Below are positions 18,724-28,401 of a stretch of 64,000 nucleotides of DNA, in pieces (the stretch's first letter is position 1; every line of letters begins with the position of its first letter). Source of the stretch: Rufibacter hautae (lineage in GTDB: Bacteria; Bacteroidota; Bacteroidia; Cytophagales; Hymenobacteraceae); assembly GCF_008271695.1 (NCBI RefSeq), contig NZ_VKKY01000001.1:676589-740588 (forward strand), in the 5' to 3' direction. The notes below the pieces were generated by a model. That model was not told the origin of the DNA. It was given only the letters and a program-made list of their open reading frames with translations, and did no database searches. The position numbers were made by a program, and so were the translations under genes.

Positions 18724-19686
18724 ATGCCTTTACTTCCCACTCCAGATATCCGGCGGCCATTTTACCTCCTGAACGGGCATCTCCAGACCATTCTCCCCAG
18801 TACGCTCCGGCGCCTTCCGCCCCACGCCTATACCCGGGAGCGGATCCAGACCCCAGACAAAGATTTCCTGGATCTGGATTGGTCAAAGGTGGGTTCCCAG
18901 ACGTTGGTGGTACTGTCACACGGCTTGGAGGGAGATACCCATAGGCCTTACATGAAAGGCATGGTGCGCGCCTTAAACAAAGCCGGCTGGGATGCCCTGG
19001 CCTGGAACTTCAGGAGTTGCAGCGGAGAGCCCAACCACTTGCTCAGGTCTTACCACATGGGTGCCGTGGAGGATCTGGACCTGGTGGTGCGCCACGCCCT
19101 GCAAACCGGCAAGTACCAGACCGTTCATCTGGTGGGCTTTAGCATGGGCGGCAACCTTACCCTGAACTACCTGGGGCAATGGACTGAGAAAGTGCCGGCG
19201 CAGGTGGCCCGGGCTGCGGTCTTCTCAGTGCCCTGCCACATGAAGAGCGCCTGCCTCCAACTGGCCAAACCCGCTAACCGCATCTACATGAAGCGCTTCC
19301 TGAGGTCTCTCCACGAAAAGCTCAAGGAAAAGTCCCAGCGGTTTGAGTTAGACCTTGCCGGCTACGAGCAGATCACCACGTTTGAGCAGTTCGATGACCG
19401 CTATACCGCCCCCCTGCACGGCTTCGAGAACGCCGCCGACTATTACGAGCGCTGCAGCTCGGTCGCGCACCTGCACCGCATCAAAGTGCCCACGCTGCTG
19501 GTGAATGCCCAGAATGATCCCTTTCTGTCCAATGAATGCTTCCCGGTGGAGCAGGCCCGCCAGAACCCTAACTTTTACCTGGAGATGCCCAAAGAAGGAG
19601 GCCACGTAGGCTTCTCAGAGGGTTTTCTCAAAGGCCGTTACTACTCTGAGCGCCGTGCTGTGGCGTTCCTGCAAGGAATAGTGTAA
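18724..19686 (+). CDS. Alpha/beta hydrolase, YheT family
   Basis: A 320-aa cytoplasmic hydrolase. The start at the ATG at 18724 is chosen because a good promoter ends just upstream. Motifs: RPFYLLNGHLQTI near the N-terminus (typical of YheT/ABHD1-3 relatives), LSHGLEGDTHRPYMKGM (oxyanion region), nucleophile elbow VGFSMGGNLTLNYLG, acid region NAQNDPFLSNECFP and catalytic His in EGGHVGFSEG. The substrate is unknown; relatives act on lipid or ester substrates. Confidence 0.88.
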   Translation: MPLLPTPDIRRPFYLLNGHLQTILPSTLRRLPPHAYTRERIQTPDKDFLDLDWSKVGSQTLVVLSHGLEGDTHRPYMKGMVRALNKAGWDALAWNFRSCSGEPNHLLRSYHMGAVEDLDLVVRHALQTGKYQTVHLVGFSMGGNLTLNYLGQWTEKVPAQVARAAVFSVPCHMKSACLQLAKPANRIYMKRFLRSLHEKLKEKSQRFELDLAGYEQITTFEQFDDRYTAPLHGFENAADYYERCSSVAHLHRIKVPTLLVNAQNDPFLSNECFPVEQARQNPNFYLEMPKEGGHVGFSEGFLKGRYYSERRAVAFLQGIV

Positions 19687-19689
19687 GCC

Positions 19690-19725
19690 GTTTCACAGCT
19701 GTTTTTGCAAAATGGGCTTGAAAAT
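19690..19725. repeat. 36-nt palindromic repeat, copy 6
   Basis: Left half GTTTCACAGCTGTTTTTG, right half CAAAATGGGCTTGAAAAT (last C changed to T). It begins 3 nt after the hydrolase stop. The rest of the roughly 300-bp gap to the next gene shows only a -7 box. Confidence 0.65.
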
Positions 19726-19973
19726 AAGGACTGTACCCAACAAATTTCCCTAGGAATACTCTTTATAAAAATTCTCAATTTAAACCCACTGAGGTTCAAT
19801 TAGATAACCTGAAACTTTGGATTGGCAGAAACTTTTAGGATACTGTTCAAATCAATGTCGCCGTTACCATAGGGGTTCTCGGTCATTCAAGTGTCTTCTG
19901 ATTACTTTTTCAATGAGTGGGTAGAGCGGAAGGATAAGGTGGAAACTCATTTTAATAAAAAAGTGGAATGCTT

Positions 19974-19981
19974 TATCTTTG
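19974..19981 (+). promoter_or_regulatory. -7 promoter box of the NlpC/P60 lipoprotein gene
   Basis: TATCTTTG lies 12 nt before the ATG at 19994, predicting a leader of only about 8 nt. It excludes the TTG start at 19979. No clear -33 TTTG was seen. Confidence 0.5.
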
Positions 19982-19993
19982 ATTTTGATTGAT

Positions 19994-20668
19994 ATGCGCC
20001 AACACCAGATAGCTTTGAACAACGTCTCTAAAAGATCAACTCTGCTTCTCCTGAGCCTGCTGATGCTGCTTGGCTCTTGCGGAAAATCTTCTTACTCCAC
20101 CTTCAGCAAGCCCAATGAAAAGTACCGGTCGGCCCGGGAAATTGCCGAGATGAAGAAGCGGGAGCGCATGGCGCGCAGATCAGGTTCCAAAAAACCACTC
20201 AAAGAGATTCACATTTCCTCCGGCCGTGGCCGGAACAATCCGGGCTCCATCCACTTGGGCAGCAACCGCGCCGTCCGCCGCGACATTGAGACCGTAATCT
20301 CCACCGCCCGGTCTTACACCGGCACTCCTTATCAACTGGGAGGCACCTCCCGCATAGGTATGGACTGCTCTGGTCTGCTGTGCACCTCTTTCCAATCCAT
20401 AGACGTTTTGCTGCCCCGCACGTCTACAGAGCAAAGCCAGTTTGGGCTCCCTATCTCCACCCAGGAATTACAGGCCGGCGATCTGGTGTTCTTCAGTTCC
20501 TCCAAAAGTGAGTACAACATCACCCACGTGGGCATGGTTACCGAGGTGAGAAACCAGAGCGAGGTATGGTTCATTCATGCTTCCACTTCCCTAGGCGTGA
20601 AAGAAGACAATCTCTACGCTCCCTACTACCAGAAAATCTTCGTGAAGGCTGTGCGTCCCGCCATCTAA
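19994..20668 (+). CDS. NlpC/P60 family lipoprotein (C40 peptidase)
   Basis: A predicted lipoprotein that cuts peptidoglycan stem peptides. It has 224 aa from the ATG at 19994. The signal peptide ends in lipobox LMLLGSCGK. A basic linker (about 50-90) leads to the C40 domain (about 95-224). Catalytic Cys lies in MDCSGLLCTSF, first His in ITHVGMVTEV and the third polar residue in FIHASTSLGV. The domain length and motif order match Spr/NlpC-type endopeptidases. It is probably monocistronic. Confidence 0.9.
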   Translation: MRQHQIALNNVSKRSTLLLLSLLMLLGSCGKSSYSTFSKPNEKYRSAREIAEMKKRERMARRSGSKKPLKEIHISSGRGRNNPGSIHLGSNRAVRRDIETVISTARSYTGTPYQLGGTSRIGMDCSGLLCTSFQSIDVLLPRTSTEQSQFGLPISTQELQAGDLVFFSSSKSEYNITHVGMVTEVRNQSEVWFIHASTSLGVKEDNLYAPYYQKIFVKAVRPAI

Positions 20669-20869
20669 GTTATCGTTTTATTAAATTATCCTTTTTTTCA
20701 AAAAGCGATCCTTTAGGAAAATCGCTAGAAGAATTACGTATTTTTACTAATCCCATAATGAAGAAAGGGATAGAATAAGTGCTAATTAACAACTTCTAAA
20801 AAGTGTTAGCAAAACCTTAACCCCGAGGAGCTAACTATATTATTTTCTTGCAGCTAAGTTTGAATCTGG

Positions 20870-20902
20870 TTGCAAAACAAAAGAATTAACTCTCTATCTT
20901 TG
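20870..20902 (+). promoter_or_regulatory. Promoter of the first Oar-like receptor gene
   Basis: -33 TTG at 20870-20872 and -7 box TATCTTTG at 20895-20902. The transcript would begin near 20907 and carry a leader of about 170 nt before the ATG at 21078. The region between the preceding stop (20668) and this promoter holds nothing else recognisable. Confidence 0.65.
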
Positions 20903-21077
20903 CGCCGTCAATACACTGACCGCCAATAAAATGTTTTCCTCCCATAGGAATTTTGCATTTTCTTCCCTTCTCAATTCTGTTAGCATTGTTAATGTTAACT
21001 TAACAGTAGTCTCACCTACTTTTCTTTTTAATTATTTCTTTTTTACCAATTCTTTTTTTGCACAAAAAAAATCCTTT

Positions 21078-24000
21078 ATGAAAAACCTTATTACCCGATT
21101 GATGCTCATCGTGGTGATGTGTTTGCCTATGCACCTTAGTTGGGGCCAGGGCTCAACCACCGCCTCAATGAACGGTGTAATCACTGATGCTAGTGGTGCT
21201 GGCCTGGCTGGCGCTACAGTAGTGGCGATTCACACTCCTTCTAACACCCAATACGCTGCAAGCGCCGATGCCAATGGCCGTTACAACTTGCAAAACATGC
21301 GCGTTGGTGGTCCTTATACCCTTACTTCTACGTACGTAGGTTACCAAGACCAAAAGAGAGAAAACGTATTCTTGTCTCTGGGTCAAAACCTTAAACTGGA
21401 TTTCAACTTAGCCCAAAGTGCGGTAGGTTTGAGCGAGGTACAAGTAGTATCAGACCGCGGTGCCGTGATCAACGCAGACCGTACTGGTGCAGCTACAAGC
21501 GTTTCACGGGAGCAGATTCAGAACCTTCCTACCTTGAACCGTGGCTTGTCTGATTTCACAAGACTAACCCCACAAGCCTCTTCTTCTGGTGGAGGAACTT
21601 CATTGGGAGGTGCAAACAACCGTTATAACAACATCACTATTGATGGCGCTGTTAATAATGACGTATTTGGATTGGCTTCTAACGGTGCGCCAGGCGGACA
21701 GGCTGGTACACAACCTATCTCATTAGATGCTATTGACCAAATCCAGATCGTACTTGCTCCTTACGATGTAAAGTTCGGTAACTTTACAGGTGGTGGCATC
21801 AATGCTGTTACCAGATCAGGTACCAACAACCTGGAAGGATCTATCTATGGTTTCGGCCGTAACCAAAGCACTGTAGGAAATGACCCTACCACTGAATTAA
21901 AAACTGCTGATTTCAAAGATTACCAGACAGGCTTCAGAGTTGGAGGTCCAGTGATCAAGGATAAGTTGTTCTTTTTCTTAAATGGTGAAATTACACGTCG
22001 TAGCGAACCATTGATTAACGGATTAGGAACAGCAGGTTCACGTGTACCTTCTGACAGTGTACAGCAAATGTATAACTTCCTTCAAACGCAATATGGTTAT
22101 AACGCAGGTACTTTTGGCAACATTGACCGCCGTACCGAAAGCAACAAATTCTTTGCTCGTTTAGACTGGAATATTACTGACCGTCATCAATTAACGCTTC
22201 GCCATAACTATGTAGACGCTTTTGATGATAACATAACACGCAGTCTTTCTGCTTTCCGTTTCGGCAACAATGCCTACGTTTTCAACAGTGTAACTAACAG
22301 TACAGTTGCAGAACTTCGTAGCCGTTTTTCAGAGTCTCTCTCTAACAGCTTAATTGTTGGATATTCTAGAATTAGAGATAACCGTGATGTACTTGGCCAG
22401 CTATTTCCGCAAGTAAGAATTAACTATAGCAATGGCGGTACAGGAACAGTAGACGCTGGTACCGAAAGAAGCTCTATCTACAACGAGCTTGATCAGGATA
22501 TCTTTGAATTCACTGACAACCTTACCTTCTTCAGTGGTCGTCATACCTTCACACTAGGTACACACAATGAATTCTTCCACTTCCGTAACCTGTTCATCAA
22601 CAACGCAGCTGGTTACTATCAGTTCCCAAGCTTTAAACGCTTCTTTGACCAAGGTTTACCAACCAGGTTACAGGCCACTTACTCTGCTGATTCTAAAAAC
22701 CCACAACCATCTGCAGAATTTGATGCGATGCAGCTAGGGTTCTATGCGCAAGATGAGTTCTCTATCACAGACAACTTCAGATTGACCGCTGGTATTCGTT
22801 TGGACATTCCAGTAATGCCAGACACCCCAGCTAGAAATGAAAAAGTTGAGACAACTTTTGCTAACACTCAGTACAGCGATTTACGGACAGATCAAACTCC
22901 AAGTGGCCAGTTGCTGTGGGCTCCTCGGGTAGGCTTTAACTGGGATGTATTTGGTGACAAAACGTTCCAGCTGAGAGGTGGTACAGGTATCTTTACTGGA
23001 CGTGTTCCATTTGTGTGGTTGTCAAACCAATTCACCAACAATGGTATCACCTTTAACAACATTGACTCAAACAGACCTCCTAGATTCGAGCCGAATCCTA
23101 ACAACCAAGCCGCTGTAGCAGGTGCTTCTACTGCTTCTGAAATCAACCTTGTGACTTCAGACTTTAAAATACCTCAAACTTTCCGTACCAATTTAGCAGC
23201 AGATTACACCTTGCCTTTCGGTATTGTTGCTACGGTAGAAGGTATTTACTCAAAAACCTTGAATGACATTGTATACAAGAACATTAACTTGGTAGCACCT
23301 TCCGGTAACTTAGAAGGAGCCGAAAAGAGACCTATCTATCCAGCTGTAAGACAGATCAACTCTGCCTTTACCAACGTAATTCTACTTGACAATGCTAACA
23401 AAGGGTATTCTTATAGTTTGACTGGTCAATTGCAGAAGAACTTTGACAATGGTCTGAATACAATGGTGGCTTACACCTACGGTAAGTCTAAAGACCTGAA
23501 TAGTGGTGCTAGCAGCACTGCAGTATCAAACTGGCAGTTCAACCAGATAGCTTGGGATCCAAACAATCCTGAATTGTCTTACTCACGTTCAGACGTGCGT
23601 CACCGTATCATTGCCACTGGTGGTTACACTGTTAAATACTTAGAGCACTTTGGAACATCTATCTCTCTGTTCTACGAAGGTCAGTCTGGCACGCCATTCA
23701 CCTACCTGTACAGAAATGACTTGAATGGTGATGGTCAAAATGGTAACGACTTGATGTACGTTCCTAGAAATAGAACTGAGATGCCAAATATGAGCGAACA
23801 GCAATGGAATGACTTAAATGCATACATTGAAGGCGATTCATATCTTAGCACCCGCAGAGGTCAATACACAGAGCGTAACGGAGCACGTATGCCATGGACG
23901 CATCAAGTTGACTTACGTTTAGCTCAGGATCTTTACTTCAATGCTGCTGGCAAGAAGAATACACTGCAATTGACTTTTGATGTCTTCAACATTGGTAATT

Positions 24001-24182
24001 TGATTAACAACGATTGGGGTCGTCAGTATTCAATCACAAACAGCGCAGTTGAACTTGTATCCGCAACTCGTACAGGAACTGGAGCTACTTACACTTTCAG
24101 CAAACCTGCTGGAAAAGTATGGGGTGAAACTTTCTCTTCAAGATGGCAAGGACAAGTTGGTCTGCGTTACATCTTCCAATAA
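21078..24182 (+). CDS. Oar-like TonB-dependent outer-membrane receptor (copy 1)
   Basis: A 1,034-aa receptor from the ATG at 21078; the frame is open back to 20931, but that part is a poor low-complexity extension. Signal peptide ends near LSWGQG. Next come a carboxypeptidase-regulatory-like domain (about 28-115, SGAGLAGATVVAIHT), a plug with FNLAQSAVGLSEVQVV, and a barrel ending in GLRYIFQ. No SusD partner follows, so it is the Oar rather than the SusC type. Codons are strongly biased to CGT, GGT, GCT and AAC, like atpD, which suggests high expression. The ligand is unknown. Confidence 0.9.
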   Translation: MKNLITRLMLIVVMCLPMHLSWGQGSTTASMNGVITDASGAGLAGATVVAIHTPSNTQYAASADANGRYNLQNMRVGGPYTLTSTYVGYQDQKRENVFLSLGQNLKLDFNLAQSAVGLSEVQVVSDRGAVINADRTGAATSVSREQIQNLPTLNRGLSDFTRLTPQASSSGGGTSLGGANNRYNNITIDGAVNNDVFGLASNGAPGGQAGTQPISLDAIDQIQIVLAPYDVKFGNFTGGGINAVTRSGTNNLEGSIYGFGRNQSTVGNDPTTELKTADFKDYQTGFRVGGPVIKDKLFFFLNGEITRRSEPLINGLGTAGSRVPSDSVQQMYNFLQTQYGYNAGTFGNIDRRTESNKFFARLDWNITDRHQLTLRHNYVDAFDDNITRSLSAFRFGNNAYVFNSVTNSTVAELRSRFSESLSNSLIVGYSRIRDNRDVLGQLFPQVRINYSNGGTGTVDAGTERSSIYNELDQDIFEFTDNLTFFSGRHTFTLGTHNEFFHFRNLFINNAAGYYQFPSFKRFFDQGLPTRLQATYSADSKNPQPSAEFDAMQLGFYAQDEFSITDNFRLTAGIRLDIPVMPDTPARNEKVETTFANTQYSDLRTDQTPSGQLLWAPRVGFNWDVFGDKTFQLRGGTGIFTGRVPFVWLSNQFTNNGITFNNIDSNRPPRFEPNPNNQAAVAGASTASEINLVTSDFKIPQTFRTNLAADYTLPFGIVATVEGIYSKTLNDIVYKNINLVAPSGNLEGAEKRPIYPAVRQINSAFTNVILLDNANKGYSYSLTGQLQKNFDNGLNTMVAYTYGKSKDLNSGASSTAVSNWQFNQIAWDPNNPELSYSRSDVRHRIIATGGYTVKYLEHFGTSISLFYEGQSGTPFTYLYRNDLNGDGQNGNDLMYVPRNRTEMPNMSEQQWNDLNAYIEGDSYLSTRRGQYTERNGARMPWTHQVDLRLAQDLYFNAAGKKNTLQLTFDVFNIGNLINNDWGRQYSITNSAVELVSATRTGTGATYTFSKPAGKVWGETFSSRWQGQVGLRYIFQ

Positions 24183-24203
24183 CGAGATAGCTTAATTTCT
24201 TCT

Positions 24204-24235
24204 AAAAAAGGCGAACCTTGTGGTTCGCCTTTTTT
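24204..24235 (+). terminator. Rho-independent terminator after Oar-like copy 1
   Basis: Perfect 14-bp arms (24204-24217 and 24222-24235), loop TTGT, ending in a T6 run. Confidence 0.9.
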
Positions 24236-24252
24236 ATGCCTTATATCTTATG

Positions 24253-24280
24253 AAAGCCAGACAGAGCACTGTCTGGCTTT
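24253..24280 (+). terminator. Second hairpin after Oar-like copy 1
   Basis: Perfect 12-bp arms (AAAGCCAGACAG and its complement), loop AGCA, followed by TTGTG. It may be a backup terminator. Confidence 0.7.
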
Positions 24281-24659
24281 TGTGTTTTTGGCCATGTTAT
24301 AAGAAAGTAGCCCTAAAAGGGGAAAGCCGGCATCTGCTGGGCTTCCATAGCCAGGTTAAAGGAACGAACTTCTATGTTTAGGCTCTTTACTAGAGTATTA
24401 AGGCAGAAATAAGTTTTCGGCAGAAATAAACTTGTGCCGTGTGGCATCGTAAAGAGAACGGCTAACTAGGTGATTATCTAATAGTTAGTATTATAAATAT
24501 ACTATATAGGCCCTGCCCTTCCCCAGCCTTGCGTGGCTGACTGCCTCCACACCTTTCCTCCGGAGGAGTTTATCTGACCCTAATGCGCCCCTGCTCATCA
24601 CCCTTTATTTCCAATCCCGCTCATTAGTTCACTTAAAAGTTTGGCATAACAGAACCTTT
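24281..24659. other. Intergenic region between the two Oar-like genes
   Basis: About 380 bp without a gene. No TAnnTTTG box precedes copy 2. A TTTG sits at 24639, but no matching -7 element follows it. Confidence 0.5.
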
Positions 24660-27600
24660 ATGAAAAAACTAATTACCCCCCTATTGCTTACTCTTGTCAT
24701 GTGTTTGTTTGGTCACCTTAGTTGGGGACAGGGCGCTACTACCGCCTCCATGACGGGCGAGATTACAGATGCAAGCGGCGCAGGGCTACCGGGGGCCACT
24801 ATTGTGGCCGTACATACGCCTTCCAATACCCAATATGCCGCCAGCGCCAATGAGAACGGCCGGTACAATCTGCAAAACTTGCGGGTGGGTGGCCCCTATA
24901 CCATCACCGCCACCTATATTGGCTACCAAGACCAGCGCCGGGAAAACGTCTTCCTTTCCTTAGGCCAAACCCTTAGGCTGGATGTAAACCTAGCCGCCAG
25001 CGCCGTAGGCCTGAGTGAGGTGCAGGTAGTATCAGAGCGAGGTGCTGTCATCAACGCTGACCGGACCGGGGCTGCCACCAACGTATCCCGGGAGCAGATT
25101 GAGCGGCTTCCTACGTTAAACCGCTCCCTACAGGATTTCACCCGCCTTACGCCACAAGCCTCCGGCAACTCTTTGGGTGGGGCCAACAACCGTTACAACA
25201 ACATCACCATAGACGGGGCCGTGAACAATGACGTGTTCGGGATATCCGGTACCGGGACCCCGGGCGGGCAGGCAGGCACCCAACCTATTTCCCTGGATGC
25301 CATTGACCAGATCCAGGTGGTGCTGGCTCCCTACGATGTGAAGTTCGGGAACTTTACCGGGGGCGGGATTAATGCGGTTACCCGATCCGGAACGAACAAC
25401 TGGGAAGGCTCAGCCTATGCCTTTGGACGTAATGAGAACATTGTAGGCGATGACCCGATCACCGAGCAGGAAACAGCGGAGTTCAAGGACTACCAAACGG
25501 GTTTCAGGATAGGCGGACCGATTATCAAAGACAAACTGTTCTTTTTCCTGAACGGAGAAATTACCCGGCGCACGGAGCCACTTTTATTCAACCTGGGTGA
25601 CCCGGGCTCCATTGTCCCGGCAGAAGACGTGAGGAGAATTGAAGACACGCTCCGCATCAAGTACGGGTATGACCCCGGCACCTCCGGCCCTATCAACAGG
25701 CTTACCGAGAGCAACAAGATCTTTGGCCGGCTGGACTGGAACATCACAGACCGGCACCAGTTAACGCTTCGGCACAACTTTGTAGACGCCTTTGACGAGA
25801 ACATCACTCGCACCAACACCACGTTCCGGTTTGGCGGCAACGCCTACCGGTTTAACAGCTCCACCAACAGCACCGTGGCAGAGTTACGCAGCCGCTTTTC
25901 CGAAAACTTCTCTAACAGCCTTATTGTGGGCTATTCCAGGATCAGGGACAACAGGCAAACGCCGGGCGGCCTTTTCCCACAGGTAACCATCCGGTTTGCG
26001 GGGAGCGGCAGTAACACTATCACCGCCGGCACCGAGCGGAGTTCGGCCTTCAATGAGCTGGACCAGGACATCTTTGAGTTCACAGACAATCTCACCATTT
26101 TCAAAGGCCGCCATACCTTCACGTTGGGTACCCACAATGAATTCTTCAGCTTCCGGAACCTGTTCATCAACAACTACAACGCCTATTACCAGTTCAACAG
26201 CGCCGAGGATTTCTTTGCTGCCAGGCCTTTCCAGATAGAGCAGACCTATTCGGCTAGCCAAAACAACCCCACCCCGGCCGCCGAGTTCAACGCCGCGCAG
26301 CTAGGCTTCTATGTGCAGGATGAGATGGATGTGCTGGAAAACCTACGGGTAACCCTGGGGCTCCGGTTGGATGTTCCGGTCATCCCAGATGAACCCGCTC
26401 GCAACCAGGCCGTGGAAACCGCTTTTGCCAATACCACCTACTCCAACCTGAGGACAGACGTGACGCCTACCGGACAACTCTTATGGGCCCCGCGCCTGGG
26501 CTTCAACTGGGACGTGCGCGGCGACAAAACCATACAGGTGCGGGGCGGTACCGGTATCTTCACAGGAAGGGTGCCGTTTGTGTGGCTGTCCAACCAGTTC
26601 GTGAACAATGGGATTACTTTCAGTTCGCTACAATTGAGAAACCAGACCGCGCCAAACCGGTTTGTAACCGACATCAACCAGGTCCGGAACCTGGGCCCGG
26701 CCGTAAGCACCACGGAGATCAACCTGATTTCCGAAGACTTCAAGATTCCGCAGACGTTCAGAACCAATCTGGCCGTGGATTATACCCTTCCCTTAGGCAT
26801 CATTGCCACCTTGGAAGGTATCTACTCCAAAACCATGAATGATATTGTGTACCGTGATATCAACTTACTCTCTCCCACTGGCACTTTGAGCGGTCCAGAC
26901 AATCGGGCGCTGTATTCCTCCGGGCGGGTTTCCTCTTCGTTCACCAACGTAATCCTGCTGGATAATACCAACCGCGGTTACACCTACACCTTGACCGGCC
27001 AGTTGCAGAAAAACTTCAATATGGGGCTCAATACCATGGTGGCGTACACCTACGGCAAATCTGAGGATGTGAACTCAGGCGCCAGTAGCACCGCCCGGTC
27101 TAACTGGCAGTTCAACCAGGTCTACCGAAATCCCAATGACCCCGAGCTTTCCTACTCTCGCTTTGATATCCGGCACCGGGTTATTTCCTCCGGAGGCTAC
27201 ACGTTTAAATGGCTGAACAACTTCTCCACTACCTTATCTTTGTTCTACGAAGGCCAGTCTGGCACACCTTTCACCTACCTGTATGCGGGCGATATCAACA
27301 ACGATGGCAGCAACGCCAATGACCTGCTGTACGTGCCGCGCACCATTGAAGAAAGTGGATTGATAGATGTCACCAACAGTTCCGGGGTAGTAACGCGCAC
27401 GGCAGCCCAGCAGTGGACAGACCTGAACGCCTTTATTGAGAACGATGAGTATCTGAAAACCCGCCGGGGCCAGTATGCTGAACGCAACGGGGCACGCACG
27501 CCCTGGACCCACCGCGTGGACCTCCGCCTGGCGCAGGACATCTTCGCCAATTTAGGCGCGAAAAACCACACCCTGCAGCTAACCCTGGACATCTTCAACG

Positions 27601-27797
27601 TAGGTAACCTATTCAACCAGGACTGGGGCCGCAACTACTTCGTGAACAACGCCGCCGTAGAGTTGGTGAGGTTCAGCCGCCGCGATGATAACAACCGGCC
27701 GCTCTTTACCTTCAACAACCCTTCGGGCGATGTCTGGACTACCTCCTTCTCCTCAAGATGGCAGGGGCAGCTTGGGGTACGGTACCTCTTCCAATAA
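24660..27797 (+). CDS. Oar-like TonB-dependent outer-membrane receptor (copy 2)
   Basis: A 1,045-aa paralogue of the gene just upstream, collinear along its length: same signal-peptide end (LSWGQG), same carboxypeptidase-regulatory-like domain (SGAGLPGATIVAVHT), same plug and the same barrel end (GVRYLFQ). Proteins are very similar, but synonymous positions differ widely; copy 2 uses GC-rich codons (CGG, GGC, GCC) where copy 1 uses CGT, GGT, GCT. This suggests an old duplication with different expression levels. The loops most unlike copy 1 are around residues 330-350, 660-700 and 890-915, so the ligand may differ. Confidence 0.9.
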   Translation: MKKLITPLLLTLVMCLFGHLSWGQGATTASMTGEITDASGAGLPGATIVAVHTPSNTQYAASANENGRYNLQNLRVGGPYTITATYIGYQDQRRENVFLSLGQTLRLDVNLAASAVGLSEVQVVSERGAVINADRTGAATNVSREQIERLPTLNRSLQDFTRLTPQASGNSLGGANNRYNNITIDGAVNNDVFGISGTGTPGGQAGTQPISLDAIDQIQVVLAPYDVKFGNFTGGGINAVTRSGTNNWEGSAYAFGRNENIVGDDPITEQETAEFKDYQTGFRIGGPIIKDKLFFFLNGEITRRTEPLLFNLGDPGSIVPAEDVRRIEDTLRIKYGYDPGTSGPINRLTESNKIFGRLDWNITDRHQLTLRHNFVDAFDENITRTNTTFRFGGNAYRFNSSTNSTVAELRSRFSENFSNSLIVGYSRIRDNRQTPGGLFPQVTIRFAGSGSNTITAGTERSSAFNELDQDIFEFTDNLTIFKGRHTFTLGTHNEFFSFRNLFINNYNAYYQFNSAEDFFAARPFQIEQTYSASQNNPTPAAEFNAAQLGFYVQDEMDVLENLRVTLGLRLDVPVIPDEPARNQAVETAFANTTYSNLRTDVTPTGQLLWAPRLGFNWDVRGDKTIQVRGGTGIFTGRVPFVWLSNQFVNNGITFSSLQLRNQTAPNRFVTDINQVRNLGPAVSTTEINLISEDFKIPQTFRTNLAVDYTLPLGIIATLEGIYSKTMNDIVYRDINLLSPTGTLSGPDNRALYSSGRVSSSFTNVILLDNTNRGYTYTLTGQLQKNFNMGLNTMVAYTYGKSEDVNSGASSTARSNWQFNQVYRNPNDPELSYSRFDIRHRVISSGGYTFKWLNNFSTTLSLFYEGQSGTPFTYLYAGDINNDGSNANDLLYVPRTIEESGLIDVTNSSGVVTRTAAQQWTDLNAFIENDEYLKTRRGQYAERNGARTPWTHRVDLRLAQDIFANLGAKNHTLQLTLDIFNVGNLFNQDWGRNYFVNNAAVELVRFSRRDDNNRPLFTFNNPSGDVWTTSFSSRWQGQLGVRYLFQ

Positions 27798-27799
27798 GC

Positions 27800-27835
27800 G
27801 TTTCCAATCTCTTTTTCAGAAAATCGGGCGAAAAC
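27800..27835. repeat. 36-nt palindromic repeat, copy 7 (merged with a terminator)
   Basis: GTTTCCAATCTCTTTTTC, then AGAAAATCGGGCGAAAAC. It begins 3 nt after the stop, and its right half forms the left arm of the following terminator. Confidence 0.6.
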
Positions 27836-27852
27836 AGATTTCGCCCGATTTT
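27820..27852 (+). terminator. Rho-independent terminator after Oar-like copy 2
   Basis: Perfect 14-bp arms (27820-27833 and 27839-27852) followed by a T-rich run. Confidence 0.85.
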
Positions 27853-27975
27853 TTTCTTTCAATCCAAGGTGAATTTCAGAACCCTTAAGTTGAAACAAGT
27901 CAGCTATTTACCTATTGAACGACTTAACTGCTGGCACTTCAAGGAAAGCAAAATGCAGAAATGCGCCGAAAAGAT

Positions 27976-28006
27976 TTTGTAGTTATCAGAAAGGCTATTA
28001 CTTTTG
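27976..28006 (+). promoter_or_regulatory. Promoter of tRNA-Ala
   Basis: -33 TTTG at 27976-27979, 19-bp spacer, -7 box TACTTTTG at 27999-28006, about 12 bp before the mature tRNA. Confidence 0.75.
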
Positions 28007-28018
28007 TAACATCAAAAC

Positions 28019-28094
<76 letters not shown>

Positions 28095-28102
28095 TGAAAA
28101 TC

Positions 28103-28134
28103 AAGCACTTACGAGGTAAAACTTGTAAGTGCTT
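28103..28134 (+). terminator. Terminator behind tRNA-Ala, inside the element
   Basis: Arms AAGCACTTAC (28103-28112) and GTAAGTGCTT (28125-28134), then a T run. It resembles the terminator beyond the right attachment site, which shares the GCACTTAC core. Confidence 0.8.
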
Positions 28135-28348
28135 TTTTTGTTGGGTCACACAATTGTACACAAAGATTGTTTAAATCGTAGTAATTTGGTCTCAACAAAT
28201 CCTTGAATAGCTTTAACAATCTTTTTAATCGTTTTGCAAAATCAAAGTAGTCATAGTGACTGCCATTCTTTGAGGCAAGATATATTGCAGTAAGTCCCTA
28301 ATCTATATCAGAAATCAAATTATCTATCTCTGAAAGTATTGTCACCAT
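28109..28348 (-). pseudogene. Remnant of a small gene of unknown function
   Basis: Reading leftward from the ATG at 28348 gives about 80 codons with an in-frame TAG at codon 17; before and after it the frame reads as sensible protein (SEIDNLISDID, then LASKNGSHYDYFDFAKRLKR). The last codons run into the terminator and the stop lies at 28109-28111. It could be a broken gene of the element or chance; no family is recognised. Confidence 0.3.
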
Positions 28349-28401
28349 CCCTGATACAGTTAAAAACTAGTCAACAAAGCAGCATTCCCAACTTGTTCTA
28401 G

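Noticed and set aside
20931-21077. Longer start for the first Oar-like gene
   Set aside because: The 49 extra residues are low-complexity and precede a standard signal peptide; copy 2 starts at the equivalent of 21078.
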